64,000 nucleotides of DNA from Heterohyrax brucei. Its lineage: Eukaryota; Chordata; Mammalia; Hyracoidea; Procaviidae. The notes below the pieces were generated by a model. It was not told where the DNA came from, searched no databases, and worked only from the letters and a program-made list of their open reading frames with translations. Positions 57,685-64,000 of this stretch are shown in pieces (positions within the stretch are counted from its first letter, which is position 1; every line of letters begins with the position of its first letter). The DNA lies in NCBI GenBank assembly GCA_028571685.1, contig CM053142.1:129882796-129946795 (forward strand), given 5' to 3'. The position numbers and the translations under genes were made by a program.

Positions 57685-57888
57685 CTTTGGTGGAGGAAAG
57701 AGTTACACACTTAAACACTAGCTAAAAGTTTGGTGGTTTGAACCCCCTCACAGACACCTTAGAAGTCAGGCTTAGCCATCTGCTTCTAAGAGCTCACAAC
57801 CTGGAAAATGCTATTGGAGTTGTTCTACTTGGGGCACATGGCAGTCATCATAAGTAAGAATAAGCTCGATGGCAACTAACAACAACCT
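57685..57888 (+). mobile_element. Extended afrotherian SINE, RTE-like tail
   Basis: CCTTTGGTGGAGGAAAGAG head (diverged), TCTGCTTCTAAGAGCTCACAAC in the middle, and GATGGCAACTAACAACAACC at the 3' end. Confidence 0.75.
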
Positions 57889-58106
57889 TGTGGGGCATAT
57901 AGTGACATCAATGCAGTAAAAAGAACTTCCTATCACTTAGAGCTATCCAATGCTAGGTCATATCTTAATGAACCAAGCTTTCCTTCCCTGAGTAAGTTCA
58001 AGCACAGATTATATGATCACTTAGTGGAGATATGATGGAACCGTTTAATCATTGTAAGATGAAATAGATTTACAATACCAATATCCATGATTGTTAGTAT
58101 AGAGTT

Positions 58107-58269
58107 GGTGCCCTGGTGGCATAGTGGTTAAGCGCTGTGGCTGCTAACCAGAAGGTCAGCAGTTCAAACCTGCTAAGTGTTCACTGGACTCCATAAGGAG
58201 CAGATCTCCTCTGTCCTACAGGGTCACTATGAATCAGAACAAACTTGACAGTGCCTAACAAAACCAACA
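58107..58269 (+). mobile_element. SINE with a clear RTE-like tail
   Basis: GGTGCCCTGGTGGCATAGTGG to AGTGCCTAACAAAACCAACA. Perfect 13-base target-site repeat TTAGTATAGAGTT at 58094-58106 and 58270-58282. The end resembles the RTE LINE tail rather than the GGTTTGG type. Confidence 0.93.
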
Positions 58270-58288
58270 TTAGTATAGAGTTAGATAC

Positions 58289-58823
58289 TATTTTAGTCAG
58301 CTAGGGCTGCTCTAACAGAAATACCACAGAGTGGATGGCTTTAATAAAGGAAAGTTTATTCTTACACAGTCTGGTAGGCTACAAGTCCATATTCAGGGTG
58401 TCCGCTCCAGGGGAAGGCTTTCCCCTTGTTGGCTCTGGAGGAAAGTCCGGTATTGCATCAGTCTTTGTCCAGGGAGCATCTTGGTGCAGGAACCTCAGGG
58501 CTGAAGGACTCACTCTTCTCCCAGTGCTGCTTGCTTAATGGTATGAGGTTCCCAATTCTCTTTGTTTCTCTTTCCTTTTATCTCTTGCAGGCTGAAAAGG
58601 ATTAAGGGTGGGGCAAGCCATACTCCAGGGAAACTCCCCCTACAGCAGAGCAAGGAAGTAATCCTATGCAGGATCCTATGCAGGAATTTACAGCCCCACC
58701 TGAATCCTTTAACATACAGTTTAGTGAAACCACAAAATGGAGGACAGTCACAAGATACTGGGAATCATGTCCCAGCCACACTGCTGCACATATTTCTGGG
58801 TGGACACAATTCAACCCATGACA
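58289..58823 (-). mobile_element. MaLR-type solo LTR (fossil), complete
   Basis: TATTTTAGTCAGCTAGGGC to CAATTCAACCCATGACA. Perfect 5-base target-site repeat GATAC at 58284-58288 and 58824-58828. No internal region. It is very similar to the copy at 40642-41166. Confidence 0.92.
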
Positions 58824-60463
58824 GATACAAAATTTCATTGTGGGGCTACATGAGGAAACTCAAGAGGACTTTTCCCTTATTAGCCAACTTGTCACAGAAC
58901 TGGCCCAACTTTCTATCTGGAAAGGACAGAATACAGTCATATGTCATTTTATTACACTTAGCAGGTATTGCAGTTTTTATAAATTGAAAGTTTGTGGTGA
59001 CCCTGTATTAAGTAAGTCAATCAGCTCAATTTTTCCAACAGTACATGCTCACTTCATATCTCTGCGTCACATTTTGGTAAGTCTGATGATATTTCAAGCT
59101 TTTTCATTGTTATCACATCTGTTATGGTGATCTGTGAACAGTAACCTTTGACTATTGTAACTGTTTTGGGATGCCACGAACCACGCCTCTACGACATGGT
59201 GACTTAACTGATAGATGAGTGTGCTCTAACTCCTCCAGTGACAGGCCATCCCTCCAGCACTCTCCCTCCCCTGAGGCCTCCCTACTGCCTAAAACATGAC
59301 AGTGTTAAAATCAGGCCAGGTAGCGACCTTACAACGAACTCAAAGTGTTCAAGTAAAAGCAAGAGTCAGGAGACTCTCGTTTTAAATCAAAAGCTAAAAA
59401 TAACTAAGCTTAGTAAGGAAGGCAGAAGCCAAAAGCTAGGCTTGCTCCAAACTCTGGCTCCCAAGTTAACCCAGTTGTGAATGGAAAAAAACCGTTTTTG
59501 AAGGAAATTAAAAGTGCTGCTCCAGTGAACACAGGCATGACAGGAAAGTGGAACAGCCATACTGCTGATACAGAGAAAGTGGCATCAAGGTTTCATGGTG
59601 GATGAAAGATTAAACCAACTACAACATTCCCTTACACCAAAGTCTAATCCAGAGCAAGTTACTAACTCCCTTCAAATCCATAAAGGCTAAGAGAGGTGAG
59701 GAAGTTGAACAGAAGACGTCTAAAGCCCACAGAGATTAATTCATGAAGTGCAAGGCTAAGCAGCAAGTGCTGATATGGAAGTTGCAACAAGTTGTCCAGA
59801 AGATCTAACTGAGATAACTGATGATGGTGGCCACACTGAAGAATACATTTTCAGTGTAGATGCCTTATGTTGGAGGAGGGTGTTAGATAAGACTTTTGTA
59901 GCTGGAGAAGAGAAGTCAGTGCCTGGCTTTAAAACTGCAAAAGCGAGCTGACTCTTTTGCTAGGGGCTGAAGCAGCTGGTGACCTCAAGTTGAAGCCAAG
60001 GCTCATTTACCATTGTGAAACTCCTAGAGTCCTTAAGAATTACTCTAAAACTACTTTGCCTGTGCTCTATAACTGGGACAACAAAGCACATGTGACAGCA
60101 CGTTTGTTTATAACACAGTTTACTGAATATTTTAAGCCCACTGTTGAGACATACTGTTCAGAGAAAAGATTTCTTTCAAAATGCTACTGTTCATTAATAA
60201 TGCACCTGGCCATCTATGAGCTCTGAAAGAGGTATACAAAGAGATTAATATTTTCGTGCTTGCTAACACAGCATCCATTCTGCAGCTCATGGATTGAGGA
60301 ATAGTTTTGACTTTTAAGTCTTACTGTTTAAGAGATACATTTCAGAAGGCTATTCCTGCTGTAGATAGTGATTCCTTTGATAGATCCAGGCAAAGCAAAT
60401 TAAAAATTTTCTGGAAAGGATTCAGCACTCCAGAGGCCATTAAGAACATTTATGACTCATGGA

Positions 60464-60657
60464 AACCAAAAAAAAAAAAAACCAAAAAACCAACAACAAA
60501 CAAACGTGGTGCCATTGAGTTGATTCTGACTCACAATGACCATATAGGACAAAGCAGAACTGTCACATGAAGTTTCCAAGGAGCTCCTGCTTGATTTGAA
60601 ATGTTGACCTTCTGGTTATCTGCCATAGCTCTGAACCACTGAGACACCAGGGCTTCC
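60464..60657 (-). mobile_element. SINE nested in Tigger1
   Basis: AACCAAAAAACCAACAACAA (end) to CTGAGACACCAGGGCTTCC, with a 13-base A run. It interrupts the transposase between AACATTTATGACTCATGG and GTCAAAATAGCAACATT. Confidence 0.9.
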
Positions 60658-61285
60658 AAGACTTAGAAAGAGTCAAAATAGCAACATTAAAAAGAGTTTG
60701 AAAGAAATTGATTCCAACTCTCATGGATGACTTTAAGTGGTCAAGACTTCAGTGAAGGAAGTAACTGCAGATGTGGTAGAAATAGCAAGAGAAGTAGAAG
60801 TGGAGACAGAAGATGTCACTGAATTCTGCAATCCCATGACGAAACTTTAATAAATGAGGAGTTACTTCTTATGGATGAGCAAAGAAAGTGGTTTCTTGAG
60901 ATGGAATCTAATCCTGGTGAAGGTGAACATTGTTGAAATCACAACAAAGGATATTACGTGAACCTATTTGATAAAGCAATGGCAGGGTTTGGGAGATGTG
61001 ACTCCAATTTGAAAGAAGTTCCAGTGTGGGTAAAATGCTACCCAACGGCACCACATTCTCCAGAGAGATCTTTCATTAAAGAAAGAGAGTGCAGCAGTCT
61101 TCGCTGTTGTCTTATTCTAAGAAAGAGCCACAGCCACCCCAGTCTTCAGCAACCACCATCCCGATCAGTCAGCAGATGTCAATATCATGGTAAGATCCTC
61201 CACCAGCAAGAAGACCATGGCTCACTGAAGGCTCAAATGATGGTTAGCATTTTTTAGCAATAAAGTATTTTTTTAATTAAGGTAC

Positions 61286-61989
61286 TGTTTTAGTCAGCTA
61301 ATGCTGCTCTAACAGAAATACCACAGAGTGGTTGGCTTTAACAAAAAAATTTGTTCTTACATAGTCCAGTAGGCTAAAAGTCTGAATTCAGGGTGTCTGC
61401 TCAAAGGAAAAGTTTTCCCTCTTTGTCATCTCGAGAGGATAGTCCTTGTGTTGTTTCAGTCTTTGGTCAGGGAGCATCTTGGCACAGGAACCTCAGGTCT
61501 GAAGGATGTCCTCTACCCCTGGTGCTGCTTTCTTGATGGTATGAGGCTCCCGACTCTCTCTTTGCTTCCCTTTTCTTTTATCACTTGTTGGATAAAGGGT
61601 GGTGCAAGCCACACTCCAAGGAAACTCCCTTTACAATGGAGTAGGGAGGTGACTTTATGAAGAGATTTACAATCCCACCCTGGTCCTCTTTAACATACAA
61701 AAAACCAACTAAAACCAAACCCAATGCTGTTGAGTTAGTCCACTCATAGCGACTCTAGAGGTCAGAGTAGAACTGTCCCATGGAGTTTCCAAGGAGCACC
61801 TGGAGGATTTTAACCGCTGGTCTTTCAGTTAGCAGACATAGCACTTAATCCACTGTGCCACTACTGTTTCTCTTTAACATACAGGATAGGAAAATCACAA
61901 AATGAGGCCAATCATAAAATATTGGGAATCATGGCCCACCCACATGTCCACACACATTTTGGGGGGGGGACACAGTTCAACCCATGGCA
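61286..61989 (-). mobile_element. MaLR-type solo LTR (fossil) in Tigger1
   Basis: TGTTTTAGTCAGCTAATGC to CAGTTCAACCCATGGCA, inserted in the 3' untranslated part of Tigger1. GGTAC (61281-61285) and GGTAT (61990-61994) are an approximate 5-base target-site repeat. It contains a SINE at 61700-61869 and has no internal region. Confidence 0.9.
61700..61869 (-). mobile_element. SINE nested in an LTR nested in Tigger1
   Basis: AAAACCAACTAAAACCAAACCC to CCACTGTGCCACTACTGTTT. Perfect 14-base target-site repeat CTCTTTAACATACA at 61686-61699 and 61870-61883. Confidence 0.95.
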
Positions 61990-62165
61990 GGTATGTATAT
62001 TGTTTTTAGACATAATGATAGTGTACACATAATGAACTACAGTATAGCATAAATGTAACATTTATGTGTCCTGGGAAACCAAAAATTTGTGACTCACTGT
62101 ACTGCAATATTTTCTTTATTGGTGTGGTCTGGGACCTAACCTGCAATGTCCCCAAGGTATGCCTG

Positions 62166-63396
62166 CACTCTTTAAAAGCTATTTTCACTATCACTCCTCT
62201 GTCCATGATCCTGACGCTCACTTCCAGTAGTCACTCTGTCAATATCAAGCACACAGGCCAACATTTTAGAGACTATCCTACTAGGGTGTCCAACTCATAC
62301 CATTCTCAGCACCCAGAAACCCATCTAGCACCCACTAGGACCTGGCAGGACTGCCATACATGCCATAGTCCCAGCTGCTGGCATCAAACGCCCTCTCTGG
62401 TGCCATTATTCTGTGCAACTAGAAAGCAAGTCATTGACTCCAGACTTTGAGGACACAGTTGGATTTGCCAACTCCGACACCTACCAAAGTCTTGGAGAGG
62501 GGAATTCTTTTGAAATCCTTGTGGTCAGTTACACCCATCATGCTTTGCATTCCTTTTAGCCGTAATGACTAGGTGAGATACAAACTTCTCTGACATCTGA
62601 GCACATCCCCCTTTCTTTTGTGGTTTCTCTTTCATTTACAACTTCCCACTGTTCTTTATTCCTCATCAAGTTTCCGTCTGTACCATATGGAACCTCTGTG
62701 TCATGGCAAATACTCTTTATCTCCAGCTCCATAGTCTGATTGAAACCTAGCTCTCCTTGAACCCAATGCATTCCTTATGGTTGTTCATCGTCACATACAA
62801 CACATATTGCAGGGGAAATCCGGTCAGAGCACGAAGCACCCCCTGTTGTCCCTTCCAGATCATTGCTCCTTTTCCAGGGGATAAAGAAGCCTTGCTTCTG
62901 GCAAGTCTTATGCCATCTGGCTCTACTTGCAGCCACACGCTTAATTGTACCCTAAATGCAGAAAGGTCTAATTTTAGTATTTCTGCCATTTAATGAGTCA
63001 CAAAATTTGTGGCATAAATGAATCCCACTTAATCTAGGCAGGAATCTTTATTGTGCTGCTTATTAGATCTTTGCTCTTGGGCAAGTTATTTATTCCTTCT
63101 GAATTTTAATACCTTCACCTAGAAACTGCAGTAACAATGCCTACTAAAGGACAAGACTATGTGAATCAAATGACATCATGTTTGGAATTACCACAATGGG
63201 CTTAAAATGCAAATCAAATTTGAATAGAAACATCTTCAATGGTAGGAATGTAATTCACCCTGAAGTAATTAGGAGTTGGTTATAATCTTTGCTTTATATT
63301 AAAAACTTCATATGAAGCAAGTTTGTTTGTGAGTAGGCAATTGTGAAGGTGATGGTCTGTACGTATGTGGGGTTCATCATACTCTTCTCTCTGCTG
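62166..63396. other. Mostly unassigned sequence
   Basis: No gene recognised. A MIR-like piece may lie at 63060-63160 (CTCTTGGGCAAGTTATTTATTC). Frames at 62064-62450 and 62556-62993 have no known domain and overlap each other on both strands. Confidence 0.4.

Positions 63397-63398
<2 letters not shown>

Positions 63399-63433
<35 letters not shown>
63399..63433 (+). repeat. GT microsatellite
   Basis: (GT)n of about 35 bases next to a reverse-strand SINE end. Confidence 0.97.
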
Positions 63434-63434
<1 letters not shown>

Positions 63435-63578
63435 TGTATAACCACTTGCTGTCAAGTGGATTCCAACTCATGGAAACCCCATGTGTGTCAAAGCAGAATT
63501 GTGTGTTCAGCAGAGTTTTCCATGGCTGATTTTTCAGAAGCAGAATACCAGGCCTTTCTTCCAAAGTTGGTGCCTCTG
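63434..63578 (-). mobile_element. Extended afrotherian SINE, 5'-truncated
   Basis: CCACTTGCTGTCAAGTGGATTC, CATGTGTGTCAAAGCAGAATTG and CCAGGCCTTTCTTCC. The tRNA-like head is missing. Confidence 0.8.
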
Positions 63579-64000
63579 ATGATCAGCGGCTGGGCACACA
63601 CACACACAATGGAGGCATTTCATAACATAAGTAATGGCTATTCATCTAGTATTTATTGATGGCCTACTAATCATCCAGTACAGTGTTAGGCATATGAGAG
63701 GTTCTAGAATGCTTTTAAGTCTTGATGGATTTATCCTTCAAGAAGTTTAAATGTTGTTGCAGAGGCCAGAGGACTCCTTGTGAAATGAGCAACAGAAAAA
63801 AACCCCAACATAGTAGCGAATGTAAATCCATGGCATTTAAAATAAGCTCTGTCAGAAGCCAGGAGAAAACTAAAGGAAAGTTCTATCAGCTAATCTGAGA
63901 ATTTGTAAATATCCAAATACTGAGAGTACTGTCAGTAAAAGATGTGGACTTTTGATGAATTTTGAGGTGTAGTTTACCATGTTCTATTCAGTTTGATTTT
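63579..64000. other. Mostly unassigned sequence
   Basis: Nothing clear. TAGTATTTATTGATGGCCTAC near 63648-63668 may be an ancient LINE2-like remnant. A short (CA)n run lies at 63596-63607. Confidence 0.4.

Larger units (their letters stand above)
58933..62165 (+). mobile_element. Tigger1 DNA transposon, nearly end to end
   Basis: Pogo-class element. The left terminal repeat starts CAGTCATATGTCATTTTATT after TA, and the right one ends CCCCAAGGTATGCCTG. The transposase begins near 59334, where the usual ATG reads ACG, with a CENP-B-like DNA-binding part (KCSSKSKS..., LNQKLKITKLSKEG). A middle frame at 59957-60226 keeps [18 protein letters not shown] and [20 protein letters not shown]. The catalytic LLIDNAPGHP stretch is degraded here to [10 protein letters not shown]. 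The last codons lie near 61250. Stops and frameshifts make it inactive. It holds a SINE at 60464-60657 and an LTR at 61286-61989; without them about 2.3 kb remain, close to the family's 2.4 kb. Confidence 0.92.

Noticed and set aside
58562-58987. 141-codon open frame as a gene
   Set aside because: It runs from the LTR at 58289-58823 into the Tigger1 end and has no domain of its own.

Overview
This is a stretch of a eukaryotic nuclear genome, almost certainly from an afrotherian mammal and most likely an elephant or a close paenungulate relative. The main evidence is the repeat content. It is full of tRNA-like short interspersed elements of the afrotherian type (start near CCCTGGTGGCATAGTGGTTAAG, end near GAGTCGGAATCGACTC), mixed with an RTE/BovB-class LINE whose 3' end matches that of the SINEs. 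It also carries lineage-type L1 copies, solo MaLR-type LTRs, and older shared mammalian repeats (L2, MIR, MLT1, Tigger1). The family identifications come from recalled consensus sequences; no database search was possible.

I find no host protein-coding gene that I can defend, no tRNA or rRNA gene and no CRISPR-like array. Almost every open reading frame is short and either random or part of a decayed LINE. Three weak exceptions are recorded: a possible 123-base exon at 27693-27815, an unassigned reverse-strand frame at 29404-29679, and an unassigned frame at 52213-52443.

Layout. 1-5 kb: SINEs and two reverse-strand RTE fragments, the second with its 5' part flipped. 6.7-8.3 kb: a SINE inside a SINE, then a 5'-truncated L1 with target-site repeats. 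8.9-10.2 kb: an L2 broken by an LTR that is itself broken by a younger LTR. 10.8-13.8 kb: an old reverse-strand L1 holding four SINEs and an RTE. 14-23 kb: mostly unassigned sequence with scattered SINEs, an MLT1 LTR and a purine-rich tract. 23.8-27.2 kb: RTE, LTR, RTE and L1 in a row. 27.2-30.4 kb: low-repeat sequence with the candidate exon. 30.4-33.3 kb: SINEs, RTE and a reverse-strand L1 3' end. 33-47 kb: mostly unassigned, with a short RTE deletion derivative, an RTE holding an LTR, an AACC microsatellite and an LTR holding a SINE. 47.7-49.1 kb: the RTE copy with the best-preserved reverse transcriptase. 51-52 kb: a solo LTR and an inverted repeat. 53.6-57.5 kb: an L1 with both ends but a large internal deletion. 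58.3-62.2 kb: a solo LTR, then a nearly end-to-end Tigger1 DNA transposon containing a SINE and an LTR that itself contains a SINE.

The elements form a connected system. The RTE LINE, two tRNA-headed SINE types and a short RTE deletion derivative share 3' ends, and some share a central body, as expected if the RTE machinery copied them all. The nested insertions give a relative time order: L2, old L1 and Tigger1 first, then MaLR-type LTRs and RTE, then the SINEs.
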